A stretch of 48,063 nt of DNA from Nemertoderma westbladi (taxonomy: Eukaryota; Xenacoelomorpha; Nemertodermatida; Nemertodermatidae): contig JAUCBJ010008274.1 in NCBI GenBank assembly GCA_032718475.1, forward strand, positions 1 to 48,063. The letters are read 5' to 3'. Shown in pieces: positions 11,244 to 22,159 of this stretch (within the stretch, counting starts at the first letter, position 1; every line of letters begins with the position of its first letter). Below the pieces are notes generated by a model. It did not search any database. It was not told the origin of the DNA and worked only from the letters and a program-made list of their open reading frames with translations. Position numbers and translations under genes: made by a program.

Positions 11244-13255
11244 CGCCCACTCCCCTCGCAATGCAATGCAACAAAGGCAGTAGCCGGGGGCCCGAAAGTT
11301 GGGAGAAATTATCCCAAACATTAGTTTCAAACTGATAACAACCGTATTTATTCATTTATTTTTCAGTGTTCAATAAATATACATAAACAAATACAAATAA
11401 ACATACAGTAGCACCATTCATAGAGCCATTAGAATCCATAGAATCATTCATAGAGCATTATATAGATTAGAGTATGCCATTGAATTTATCCTCCTATTTT
11501 AGGGGATGAATATACGCACTTTTTTAACTTTATCCTCACCTAAACGATTAGGCTGATATTTATTAATTAGTAATTTGCTCCATAGTGCGACGATCAATGA
11601 CGTCATCCCTATTTATATCGGCGATATTTGCATCGAAGTATGTCCATTGTACAATGTACTGTTCATGTGTTCAAAGTCCCGTTTTTTTCCTTATATGTAT
11701 ATATCAACGCCTAGAACCACTTTATAAGTTCACCACAGACGCATTATGATAACAAATATATCACATTATACTGTATATTATAAAATATTATTTTAAGTTT
11801 CCCTTTTATATCAGTGATTCGTTCTATTACATAGCCTGGTAGTTGCGAATGTTTATGTTTGAACTGATAAATTTAAATGATAAGCTTAATAATTTTTTGT
11901 TAATGTATATCACCAAAGTATTTTTCCGTAATCTGATCTCATTAAGTAATTGCCGCAATTTTCATTTCTAACAACTACTGCTATTAATTTAATAGCAGAA
12001 AGTACAATAAATGTTGTAAGTGGTGCTCATCCTATGTTGAATTTTAACGATTTGTTTATTTAAATTTTTTATTTAAAATAATATCCCCTTTATTTCCTTT
12101 AGTCCTCATTTGCAGACACTACCGGTAAATATATTTTCCATTCAATTTTACCAAAAATACGGGTAATAAAATATTCATCCAATCCATGATCTGGTACGTA
12201 ACACTTTAAGGAATTAAATGTCCAAGATTTTGGTCAAAGTTGTAAAATTTGAACCGCTAAACGGATTTATGTTATTCAAGTATCGTTCGAAAGCTAATTT
12301 TTTGCTCTTTAACATATAAATTGTAAAATTGTAGCACAAATGTAAAAATACATAAAAACGTAGACTTGTCAATTCAATAATATTTGTATTGCTTTGGAAG
12401 AGGTGGCGTCATAATAGATCGAAAATGAAGATTTAAAAACAAGTTTATGCCAATATATAACATACCTATGTGATCCTCATATAATTTGCAGTTCAGTAAA
12501 ACTACTTGCAGTACATTTCCATCGATTTTATCGCGACAGGAAACCCAAATATAAAGTGTAAGGAAATTATATATGTGTCGAAAAACCTCTGTAACCACTT
12601 CTTTGCATACAAAATTATATCTTGAAATTTCAGTATTATATTTCATATATAATTTCTCTATACTAAAATTTTATGTTCTATTCGGTGGAACCATCCAAAA
12701 TACCATATCTATTAGCGGTATGAAATTAGAATAAAGTTTATTACAACTACGCGAAATATAGAGACAAGCTGTTCCTTGGAAATCAAAATACAAGCTTGTA
12801 ACAAAATTCAGAGCCGGGGATAAAAAAATCCCCGGTTATGCTTCCAAGACTACCTATAGTGTTAGGCTTCATATGTATTAAGTGTCATTTTTTTAAATGA
12901 ACTGTGGATTGGCTACAGGCGCTAGAAATTCCAAGACTATTATAAAAAAAGGACTTGTCAAATATTGAGGGGTTTGTCCCTAAATATAGTAGTCTTGAAA
13001 CAATGACTTCGTGAATCCTGTGTATAAATTATAGGACAGGTATACATATTTTTCTTGACAAGTTACATATTAAATGCGCAACTTGTCAACAATATCCCAT
13101 AGGCAGGCGTACAGGGCGGGGGGCATTCTCTATGGGGCGAAATTACAGGCATAATGAAGGGCAAAATTGTTGAGTATTAAAGCTGTTTCCAACAGTATTA
13201 TATTACTGCAGAGGTGTAGGTCCACTGTTCTGTTATATACCGCACATTAATGTAA
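11244..13255. other. Non-coding stretch
   Basis: About 2 kb without a recognisable gene. The minus-strand frame 12374-12646 has no domain I know. A short hairpin (AGCCGGGGAT..ATCCCCGGTT) lies at 12812-12837, and an imperfect inverted repeat (CAAGACTATTAT / ATAGTAGTCTTG) at about 12930-13000. GC is low, with AATAAA and TTTAAA patches. Confidence 0.5.
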
Positions 13256-13261
13256 AAGCTT

Positions 13262-13966
13262 TAGTTTTAATAATAATAATAATAATTGTATTTATAAAGC
13301 GCACTATTCATGATGATCTAGGCGCTAAAGCACAGTAAAAATTAATCAATTAGAGATAAAGTTAATGTCATATAAACTAATCAGGGCAGTTTTGGTATTC
13401 CAGCTTAAAGTAAAAACTTTTTAGTTTTTTCTTGAATGAAGGCAATAAGAGCCCTCCACGCAACTCGCCTGGGAGTTAATTCCACACTGTCGGCGCCGCA
13501 AAAGAAAAAGCCCTGGCACCGTAATGCAGTAGGTTATACCTGGGGGGTTAACCAATAAATTTTGGTTACTCGAACGTAGATTTCTGGGAGGATTGTAGCG
13601 CACAAGCAAGTCACTCAAGTAATAAGGAGCGAGTCCATTTAGGCATTTGTATGTCAATAGGGCTATTTTATATTCGATGCGTCGTAATATCGGTAGCCAG
13701 TGGAGATTTCTTAATACTGGGGTCATGTGCATATGGTCCCGCTTTTTAATCCCACATAGTAGACGTGCCGCACTATTTTGTACATACTGCAATCTTGTTA
13801 ACAGTTTATGAGGTAAATCATATAGCAAGGCATTGTTGTTATCGAGTTTGCTGGAGATAAATGCATGTATTAATACCTCAAAATCAGGCTTTGTGAAATA
13901 GCGGCGCACTCTGCCAAGATTGCGGAGATGATAGTATGATTCGCTATTTAGTATTAGTTTTATCAA
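13262..13966 (-). mobile_element. 3' fragment of an L2/CR1-type non-LTR retrotransposon
   Basis: On the minus strand an open frame from 13966 to 13421 carries the conserved C-terminal block of L2/CR1/Jockey-like reverse transcriptase polyproteins. Recognisable pieces are SKLDNNNALLYDLPHKLLTR, LQYVQNSAARLLCG, RNLHWLPILRRIEYK and LAPYYLSDLL. Downstream follows the typical 3' end, GCGCTTTATAAATAC, and a (ATT)n tail at about 13268-13288. The 5' part including the catalytic RT core is missing, as in ordinary 5'-truncated insertions. The frame is open for 181 codons, which suggests moderate age. Confidence 0.85.
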
Positions 13967-14177
13967 AGTATTACGTTTGATTTAAGTTTTATTTAAATGT
14001 TCAAAATCCCAACATTGTTTTTTTGCGCTTTGGGGTCTTCTGAGCTTTGGAAATATGTATAATATGTCATGCTTTGGAAAACTTTATCTTTTGACCACTT
14101 TATTCGGCTTAAAGTGTTACGTGCAATCTAGCAGTTTATTCCATTTAATTCGCATTACTAATTCTAGAATACTGTAA

Positions 14178-14607
14178 TTATCCGCATCTCCAAGGCCTGT
14201 CCTTTAAGAGGCGTCTTAAGAAAGTCAGCAACAAATGTCGTCGAACCATCGTATACTGATCTGATTGCTGCAATAATTTCATCAGGAATCCCATATAATG
14301 AAAGTATGCTGAACAGAATATACGTGAGCGAGAGACTGAATCAAAGGCCTTGAAGAAGTCAACAAAGATAACAGCCAGATGCCTGTCTTTCTTTTTTGTT
14401 AACTCTTCAATTATCCTTATAAGTGTGCTCCATGGTCTCCCGCCCTTTACGGAACCCATTCTGATTTCCACGGAGCAGTCTCTCAATGGGATCCCTGATG
14501 CGATTTAATATAATTCTATTGTATAGCTTTGCAGCAATCGAGATCAATGAGATTCCCCGAAAAGAACCATAAAGTGTTAGGTTGCCCTTCTTGGGAACTG
14601 GCACCAA
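14178..14607 (-). mobile_element. Reverse transcriptase fragment of a second non-LTR retrotransposon
   Basis: Two overlapping minus-strand frames encode consecutive RT pieces. The first (14607-14407) has PKKGN, FRGISLISIAAKLYNRIILN and GNQNGFRKGRET, the finger region. The second (14486-14178) has AVIFVDFFKAFDSV, containing the first catalytic aspartate of the palm. They are separated by a frameshift around 14410-14480. The finger region (YRGISL rather than YRPISLL) points to a different clade from the fragment at 13421-13966, so I treat it as a separate relic. No endonuclease or 3' tail was found. Confidence 0.8.
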
Positions 14608-14866
14608 CTTATTTGTTTTTATTTATTGTGGAATTTTCTTTGTCGATTAAATTTCTATTATGATATTTTTTGCATTTTTTTTAATCTTTTCTAGTTTTTA
14701 TTTTTTTTTTATAGTTTTTATTTATTACCGGTGCAGTATTCTTTGTCCGGTTCATAATAGAAGCTACCGGTGGCAGACTAGGTATTTGTACAATAATTAC
14801 TTCAATGAGATAAAAACAGTCATTGATAATTCCATTTTGTACTTAGACTTTTGCATTCTTAGCATT

Positions 14867-15361
14867 ATGGGGCTATCTTGTGAGTTATCAAGAGAATACA
14901 CCTTGGATTTGGGGAGAATTGCTTATCAACAAATAGTTGCCTGGTGGAAAGGGCAAATATCCTCTGATACACTCTGTCGGAGGATTATAAACGCGGTATT
15001 TATAGTAGTTGGCACAACATCTAGTGCAGGTGCTGGATTGTACTTTGGTGCCAGCGTTGGTGGTGCTGTTGGAGGACCTATAGGTGCTTGCACTGGGGGT
15101 GCATTTGGTGTCGCTTTAGGAGGGTATATCGGTTACAAAGTTGCCGAACGTTTGATTAATTGGTTCTCAACTCATGTTTTTCTTAAGGAACGTGCAAAAG
15201 CATTACAGAAAGCTTACCGTTTCTTTGACCTGCCCTCAAATTGTTCCAACGAAAAGCTGAACGAACGTTATGAACAGCTCATGGCCCAATGCCAAGATGA
15301 CGAAGGAGTTAAGAAAGGGACGATTGCATCTGAAATGGCTATTATTGGAATGTCAAGATAA
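14867..15361 (+). CDS. Small glycine-zipper membrane protein with degenerate J-domain-like C-terminus
   Basis: The ATG at 14867 gives 164 residues. The open frame extends 69 codons upstream, but a good 3' splice site (TTTTGCATTCTTAG, ending 14862) lies just before this ATG, suggesting a 5'-UTR intron. About residues 43-95 are a glycine-rich hydrophobic segment with repeated GxxxG spacing (GASVGGAVGGPIGACTGG, GVALGGYIGYK), able to form one or two packed membrane helices. After it, KALQKAYRFFDLPSNCSNEK and NERYEQLMAQCQDDEG follow the layout of J-domain helices I-II, but the HPD tripeptide is absent (QDD). I infer a membrane-associated, J-like protein without Hsp70-stimulating activity. The family is not recognised and the role is unknown. 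A possible poly(A) signal ATTAAA lies at about 15503. Confidence 0.65.
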   Translation: MGLSCELSREYTLDLGRIAYQQIVAWWKGQISSDTLCRRIINAVFIVVGTTSSAGAGLYFGASVGGAVGGPIGACTGGAFGVALGGYIGYKVAERLINWFSTHVFLKERAKALQKAYRFFDLPSNCSNEKLNERYEQLMAQCQDDEGVKKGTIASEMAIIGMSR

Positions 15362-16016
15362 ACTATCTCGCGGTGCATTTACCAGGGGTTACTGAGTAAC
15401 TATCTGTAACCAACTCTAACTGAAATAATATGATTTATTTAAGTTTAATTATGTTATTGATATATTGGTAACATATACAGTATAGGCAAGGCAATACGTC
15501 CACATTAAAGACTGCGTAACATTAATACGTATTAAGTACTATAATTGAATTATTTAATAATTAATATTTTAAAAAGATTAATATAGTAAATATTCAAAGC
15601 TCATGTAATTAAGCTATTCTATCCTTATTATTGTGATCTGAGTTAAGCAAATCGTAAGTCGTGTCAAATTAAATTACCGATTGTCTTCGAATATGAATCA
15701 TTTAATGTGTGCATGCCCTGCTCTATCCCCTAAAATAGTCAATTAATTTTAGTTGTTAGTTTTAATTTTAATCCTTGATCAATTTGGGAATTCTATATAA
15801 TACAATCGCGACTTTTGGAAGTGAAATTGGAAACAAAATAATGTCTTTGCGCACGATTTAATGTATCCAGGTGTTTTAGGCCAAATGCATTGCATATTTC
15901 ACAGAATTCCAACATGCGCCGGCAGGGGTAGGGGATGATGGCAGCTTTGAAATCAGTCTCAGGCATAATTATTTTGTATGTTTTTTATTGATTTATTTAT
16001 ATTGAATTTATTTCAG
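15362..16016. other. Intergenic or intronic AT-rich stretch
   Basis: It holds the 3' flank of the preceding gene and probably an intron of the following HMG-box gene, ending in the acceptor TTTATTTCAG at 16016. I could not identify the upstream HMG exon with confidence; an ATG-containing stretch at 15930-15990 is possible but unsupported. Confidence 0.4.
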
Positions 16017-16876
16017 GGTCTTTTATTAATGGGACACCGAATTCCGGTACTGGTACGATAAAGCAGGAATATTGTGAACCTGCACTAGCGGAACCTGCAC
16101 TAGATGGCGCAGAACACAATACATGTATTACACCTAATAATGTTAACTTTAATGGCATGCAGGTTAAGCAAGAGGGGGATTTCATTCAAAGACCTCAGAC
16201 AATTCCGAAAGCCAAAAGCGAAGAGCTACTGAAAAATGCAGAACCTCCAGAAACTCTACAGGATAATGAAACAAAACAGTTCCCCTTCACTATTACCGAT
16301 ATCAAGAGTTTGGCAACAGTTAATGGTGTCCCGAGTACAACGTCTTGGTGCAGTATCCGTCCCGAAGGATACCAACTACGCCCCAGGTGCAAGCGCACCC
16401 ACTTGGTTTCTAAACCGAAAAGGTTTAAAAGAGAATCGAATCCAAAGCCTGTGAATAATAAACCGATCCGAATTACCAGCTTTGCGAGGTTTCTAAAATG
16501 CGAAAGGGAACGTTTGTATGTACTGTATCCGGGTGGCCGGGTAGGATTTACGGAATTTGTCAAATATTGTTCCCGGAAGTGGAAAGGGATGAGTGACGTT
16601 CAAAAAGTTCCATATGTGAAAATGTGGGAAAACAAAGTCGTCCAAAACGGTAGGGAACTGATACTGAAGCGTAATCGGGGTCTTCCACGTTGGTCGTCAT
16701 TCATCATATTTTCTATGGAACATCGCAAACTTATTCGTTCGTCTCATCCCGATTGGTCAATGTGTCGTGTTTCCATAGAATTAGGAAGGAAATGGCGGGA
16801 TTTGGATCCTGATTTGAAACTAAAGTATAAGACGACAAGCAAGGAAGTGGGGGTCGGTAGCTTTGGCGATGGTTAA
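16017..16876 (+). CDS. Tandem HMG-box protein, terminal exon
   Basis: The frame is open from the splice acceptor at 16016 (first full codon at 16019) through ATG 16157 to the stop at 16876. It is therefore likely the last exon of a longer gene, although translation from 16157 alone would give 239 residues. From that ATG, residues about 107-170 (ITSFARFLKCERERLYVLYP, then KWKGMSDVQKVPYVKMWENK) look like a first HMG box. Residues about 178-232 (RWSSFIIFSMEHRKLIRSSH, ELGRKWRDLDPDLKLKYK) look like a second. Basic stretches (KRTHLVSKPKRFKR) could be nuclear signals. Upstream are two SUMO-type motifs, IKQE and VKQE. HMG boxes bind and bend DNA; box order and spacing recall HMGB-type proteins, but the acidic tail is missing and divergence is high. 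No specific orthologue is assigned. Confidence 0.72.
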
Positions 16877-17733
16877 TGGTCATTGTAAATAGCAATAATG
16901 TGATCAGTTTTATTGTCAATTGTTATTAATCAGGCTATCGATCAGATATTGTTGTTGGTCACTGAACAGATAATGTTATTGATCCTGATATTGTTTTTGA
17001 ATCTAATACCCAAGAAATGTATGTCCCGATATATCATTTTGTTATGCATGCATGCATGTTATTTGTTAAGAAGAATTGTATTCCTGTATATTTAGTTAAG
17101 AGTAATTAATATTGATATACTTAGACAAAGTAATTACTTTGACTACATATAAAAATTATTACGCCTATTTCGATATTATTTAAATGATTCATTCACCTCT
17201 ATGCACTTATTGTAGAATTTACCAACTATATTTAACTTAATTACAGTAATTATGACTTTAAAATGTCCCCCCCCCCCCCCCCCCCCGGTACAGCGAGCAG
17301 TCAGCAATGCAACTATCTACTTATATTATTAGATCATGATTATTGTTCATATGTTTAGTAAGTAGATACTATATTATGTAAGATTATTATTGAATGAAAT
17401 ATATTTATTTTGCAACTAATAATATGTATAGCGTGACTCATTTTAATATGTTTGCTATTGAATCAATACAAGGAATTTATGTAAAAAGCAACTTTACTAT
17501 CGTTTAGTAAGTTATAACGTCCGCCGGATCGGGGATATATTCAAAATATAAGAATGCCCACATAAGAGCTGCGGGTGATTTCATTTTTGATAGCAGTTTT
17601 CATGTTTGATGGAATTTTTTGATATGTTGTAGACATTTGTTTGTAATTAAAATTAAAGTTGAGATAAGTTGGGAAATTATATTTGTCACATAAACAATAT
17701 CAACCCCGATACGGTCATTAAGCGGGGCGAGCC
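16877..17733. other. Non-coding stretch with poly-C tract
   Basis: 3' flank of the HMG-box gene. It contains a run of 20 C at 17267-17286 in otherwise AT-rich DNA. No gene seen. Confidence 0.6.
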
Positions 17734-17988
17734 ACGTAAGTCCAGGTGAGCTTTAGCATTGGGTATAATTAGTGTACCCGTCTGTCGTCGTTGTCATAAA
17801 TGTTTGAACGCTAACAAGTCGGTTAATCCTTGATGAAATGGAACCAAACTTGGTACACATCTAGTCTATCAAGAGCTTAGAAATACAACACACAGACAGA
17901 CTTTTATAGTTCATCTGTCGACCGCTAGGGGGCAAATGACTAGGTCCACTAATTGTACCCAAACGCCAACGCTCGTCTGGACTTACGT
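17734..17988. mobile_element. MITE-like element with ~40-bp TIRs
   Basis: ACGTAAGTCCAG..GAGC..TTGGGTATAATTAGTG at 17734-17775 is mirrored by CACTAATTGTACCCAA..GCTC..CTGGACTTACGT at 17947-17988, with few mismatches. The 170-bp interior is non-coding and includes ACCGCTAGGGGG. No clear target duplication was found. It is preceded directly by the recurrent motif GCGGGGCGAGCCAC. Confidence 0.75.
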
Positions 17989-18269
17989 TGCGCGATGGCC
18001 TCACTAACGTGTATCATGGTGTTATATACAGTACAGTGTTACTGCCGTGCAATGTGAAAAGACCGCAAGTCACAAAAAGTCATTTCAAGTACAACGCAAA
18101 TTACTGTTTTCCTTCAGATTTGTTGGTTTAAAATGTCCGTAAATTACAAATTTTTTATAACCCGACGTAATTGGGGGTGGGAAATTTATCTACTTTTTTA
18201 CTTTCCATTAATATTTTAACTTCAGGATTATATTATGTACTTACGGTGTTTTTGCCTAGTACAACCTGT

Positions 18270-18660
18270 ATGTAAATACACGAAGTGGGGCCTTCGCGCA
18301 GCACGTGACTTAAATTTAATTTAAGTACTAATTCGAAAGTATTACTGTATTAGCAAATTTTAAGCAGATTTCGCCTAATCACTTTTTACCTCTTTCATTT
18401 CTATTCAGACATTTCTGACTCTAGCGGTATAGTGAGAACTGAAGATGGATTAGGGTCTCCAGCCCCACAAAGACACAGCCTATGGATGAATAGTACATAC
18501 GTACATCGGCCAAGTTTCATCTTGAATAACGGATAACGAAATGAGAGACGGATCTCACTTTCAGAAATTTCGTCGTATAGCGGCAGACCGATTAAATCTC
18601 CCCCCCCCCCCCCCCCCCCCCACAAAGACGCAGCATGTGGTCCAGAATATATGGCAAGAT
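18270..18660 (+). repeat. Partial copy of interspersed repeat, with poly-C tract
   Basis: Shares CCTTCGCGCAGCACGTGAC, a TCTAGCGG-containing block and GGCCAAGTTTCATCTTGAA with the copies at 1050-1515 and 21390-22155. It is interrupted by 22 consecutive C at 18600-18621. No gene. Confidence 0.55.
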
Positions 18661-18681
18661 TCAGCTTAACATGAATTTCAT

Positions 18682-20836
18682 CGTTACGGAATTACATTTC
18701 GCACGACTTTTCCCAGATAAAGTGTTACATGATGATTCGAAGATGATATAAATGAACTTTAATTTGTGGAGCATAGTAAGACAAATTATCAGAGAACTTG
18801 TTGGTTTCGTTAGTTTTATTCAATTTGCCTCGGATTTATTGTTTTTAATATCGCAAACATTACGTTACGGAATTACACAAAAAAGACAAGGCTTTTTTCG
18901 AATTTTTTTAAAGTGAAAGTTCTGCGAATTATTTAGTTTTAAATTTTAACTAAACATATTGCGCATAAGTAGAGATGTTCTAATTGCCCGCCATGGTAAA
19001 GATTAAGCAGATTTAGCAATCACTTTGGTGTTACAGCTTTATTGGTGTCGTTACGGAATTACAAACCAGATCGTTACGGAATTTCTTGCGAATTTGCGAA
19101 GTTATTGAACTGGGATAATTGTCATCGTGATATACATACAACACCATGGCCTGGAATATAGTGTCGTAATTCAATGGCATGACCCCCCGTCAATTTTTCT
19201 ACAAGTCTTAATGAGATTGATTAAAATTTGAAACAGAGAGGATTTCATTTCCCGACCACTTAGTTTTTTAATCTATAGCTACAAGCATTTCAAAAATGAG
19301 TCGCCGGTTATGTTATTGCACCAGTTACACAGCTATTTCCCAACCAAATTCAAATGTTTTTACATCCTTGGAATCCTTGCACAGCCAGCTTTACATCAGC
19401 ACAGCACCAACAAATCACTATAAGGTTGAAGAATAACTGCGGTGGAACTGGTGCAATATCGGCGGAGACACTTTTTTTTATCGCTTCTAGCTAAAGATTG
19501 AAAGCAAAAATAAAAATAATGGCTCATCATCTCATTTATCATTACGATTTGTAGAAATATTTGGTGGGGGGGGGAGGGGGGGGGGGGTCGTTTCATTGAA
19601 TTACGACAATATATTCCGCACACATGTTCTATAAAAATGGTAATTTAATACAATACTTTGAATGCCAATGTTAGAGGTAACGACAATAAAGTCTCTCAGT
19701 GTACCAGTCTACATCAACACTAAAGTCTCGCAGTGTACCAGTGTACACCAACACTAAAGTCTCGCAGTGTACCAGTCTACACCAACACTAACGTCTCTCA
19801 GTGTACCAGTCTAAATCAACACTAACGTCTCGCAGTGTACCAGTCTACACCAACACTATCGTCTCGCAGTGTACCAGTCTACACCACCACTAACGTCTCC
19901 CAGTGTACCAGTCTACACCAACACTAACGTCTCTCAGTGTACCAGTCTACATCAACACTGACGTCTCTCAGTGTACCAGTCTACACCAACACTAACGTAC
20001 CGTAGTGTACCAGTCTACACCAACACTAACGTCTCGCAGTGTACCAGTCTACACCAACTCCAACGTCTCCCAGTGTACCAGTCTACACCAACAATAACGC
20101 CTCGCAGTGTACTAGTCTACACCAACACTATCGCCTCGCAGTGTACCAGTCTACACCACCACTAACGTCTCCCAGTGTACCAGTCTACACCAACACTAAC
20201 GTCTCTCAGTGTACCAGTCTACATCAACACTAACGTCTCGCAGTGTTCCAGTCTACACCAACACTATCGTCTCGCAGTGTACCAGTCTACACCAACATTA
20301 ACGTATCGCAGTGTACCAGTCTACACCAACACTAACGTCTCGCAGTGTACCAGTCTACACCAACACTAAAGTCTCGCGGTGTACCAGTCTACACCAACAC
20401 TAACGTCTCGCAGTGTACCAGTCTACACCAACAATAACGTCTCTCAGTGTACCATCCTACACCAACACTAACGTCTCTCAGTGTACCAGTCCAAACCAAA
20501 ACTAACGTCTCTCAGTGTACCAGTCTACATCAACACTAACGTCTCGAAATGTACCAGTCTACACCAACAATAACGTCTCGCGGTGTATCACTCTACAGTC
20601 TACACCAAGACTAACGTCACGCATTGTTGGAAAATTGTAATTCCGTAACGTAATTCCGTAACGTGAAATTGTAATTCCGTAACGCAAATATCTCGACTTA
20701 TATATCACATTGCCACAAAAAGATAACAATTGCGTATTGCCCAGCGGTTAGAGGAAGAGAATTTAAAATTTGAATGTCACATATTGAGTAGCTTAAAAGC
20801 TATTTTAAAAAATGTCATGTTTTCGTTACGGAATTA
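18682..20836. repeat. CGTTACGGAATTAC motif cluster flanking a satellite
   Basis: The 14-mer CGTTACGGAATTAC occurs forward at 18682, 18863, 19049 and (last base changed) 19072. It occurs inverted at 20637, 20650 and 20671, and forward again at 20823. The forward copies lie left of the 34-bp satellite and the inverted copies immediately right of it, as expected of subterminal repeats of a transposon. No coding sequence lies inside, and the element ends are not defined. Confidence 0.6.
19690..20630 (+). repeat. 34-bp satellite, about 27 copies
   Basis: The unit ACGTCTCGCAGTGTACCAGT followed by CTACACCAACACTA repeats head to tail about 27 times, with single-base variants and a few truncated copies near the right end (about 20590-20630). 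The frames across it (CTSLHQHYRLAVYQSTP-type) are repeat artefacts. Confidence 0.93.
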
Positions 20837-21289
20837 CGAAATTCGCAATAGCGTTTTGTTATTTTTTCAAACGAAGTTGATTTCTTTCTAGGAAACCAAA
20901 ATTAATTTATTTCTTAACTACAACCGAGGTTGAACCATCACTCACACAGGCAAATAAACAGACTAGGATTAATGTTATTTATAATGACTGTATTATGCCC
21001 TTAATTGTAGGTAAAATTCGCACAGAGATTTTGGAAAATGTAAAATAATGTTCAGTCAATTTCAACTTACAAGTAGGAGCCCACATATAACGGAATTTGC
21101 TTCCAATTTCTCATTTCAGATAATTTAGGATATTAGGCATGATATCCAATCATTAAAAAGATTATCCGCGAAGGTTTTTTTATGACCCTCTATGTCCGTT
21201 TATTCGTGAAATTCATGTTAAAACTGATTAAAATCAATGAGACGGGAGAATCTATTCACTTTCAGGCATAAAGTAGTCCTATAGCGGGT

Positions 21290-22002
21290 GACTGTTGAAC
21301 TGATTTTCAACAAAACAAATTTTCAACTTGGCAGCTTTAAATTCGACAAAGTTATAAGCATGTCAATATCATAACGACGACAACGATTTCACTTTCAGAC
21401 ATTTGGCCCTCTAGCGGCAGACTGGAGAACTGCAGATGGATTCGCCTCCTTTGAAAGTCACAGCTAATGGTCTAATACATATCTGCCAAGTTTCAGCTTA
21501 AACGGATTAAAAGCAAAGAAATGGGAGGGCATTTAATGTTTAGACATGTGGCCCTCTAGCGGGAGACCATTGCACTGATGGTGTCTGAAAGTCTCTCAAA
21601 AATCTCAACTTTAGCTCATATTGATACCTACAAATTTTCAACTTGGCAGCTTTAAATCCGACAAAGTTATTAGCATGTCAAAATCGTAACGACGACAACG
21701 ATTTCACTTTCAGACCTTTGGCCCTCTAGCGGCAGACTGGAGAACTGCAGATGGATTCGCCTCCTTTGAAAGTCACAGCTAATGGTCTAATACATATCTG
21801 CCAAGTTTCAGCTTAAACGGATTAAAAGCAAAGAAATGGGAGGGCATTTAATGTTTAGACATGTGGCCCTCTAGCGGGAGACCATTGCACTGATGGTGTC
21901 TGAAAGTCTCTCAAAAATCTCAACTTTTGCTCATATTGATACCTACAAATTTTCAACTTGGCAGCTTTAAATCCGACAAAGTTATTAGCATGTCAAAATC
22001 GT
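21290..22002 (+). repeat. 315-bp tandem repeat (about 2.3 copies)
   Basis: The junction sequence TAACGACGAC recurs at 21372, 21687 and 22002, spacing exactly 315 bp. Each unit contains CCCTCTAGCGGCAGACTGGA, CTCTAGCGGGAGACC and a TTAAAAGCAAAGAAATGGGA block. The two full units are nearly identical, indicating a recent duplication. Single diverged relatives lie at 1050-1515 and 18270-18660. Confidence 0.9.
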
Positions 22003-22044
22003 AACGACGACGACGACGACAACGACGACGACGACGACAACGAC

Positions 22045-22076
<32 letters not shown>

Positions 22077-22080
22077 CAAC
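22003..22080 (+). repeat. (GAC)n microsatellite
   Basis: About 78 bp of (ACG)n/(GAC)n with interspersed AAC triplets, sitting at the point where the 315-bp unit has a short GACGACAACG. It appears to be an in-place expansion of that short tract. Confidence 0.92.
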
Positions 22081-22159
22081 TATTTGCATAAATTGACCCA
22101 CCCCCTAACAGTGTCAATTCGCTAAGGCTCCGCCAACTTCGTGGCTCGCCCCACATTCG

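Noticed and set aside
13421-14607. Treating both RT fragments as one retrotransposon
   Set aside because: The finger motif (FRGISLIS) and the C-terminal block belong to different clades in my reading, and the spacing is too short for one complete RT.
19971-20369. 64-aa open frames with YQSTPT repeats
   Set aside because: Direct products of the 34-bp satellite (34 x 3 gives a 34-codon period); no start context or conservation.
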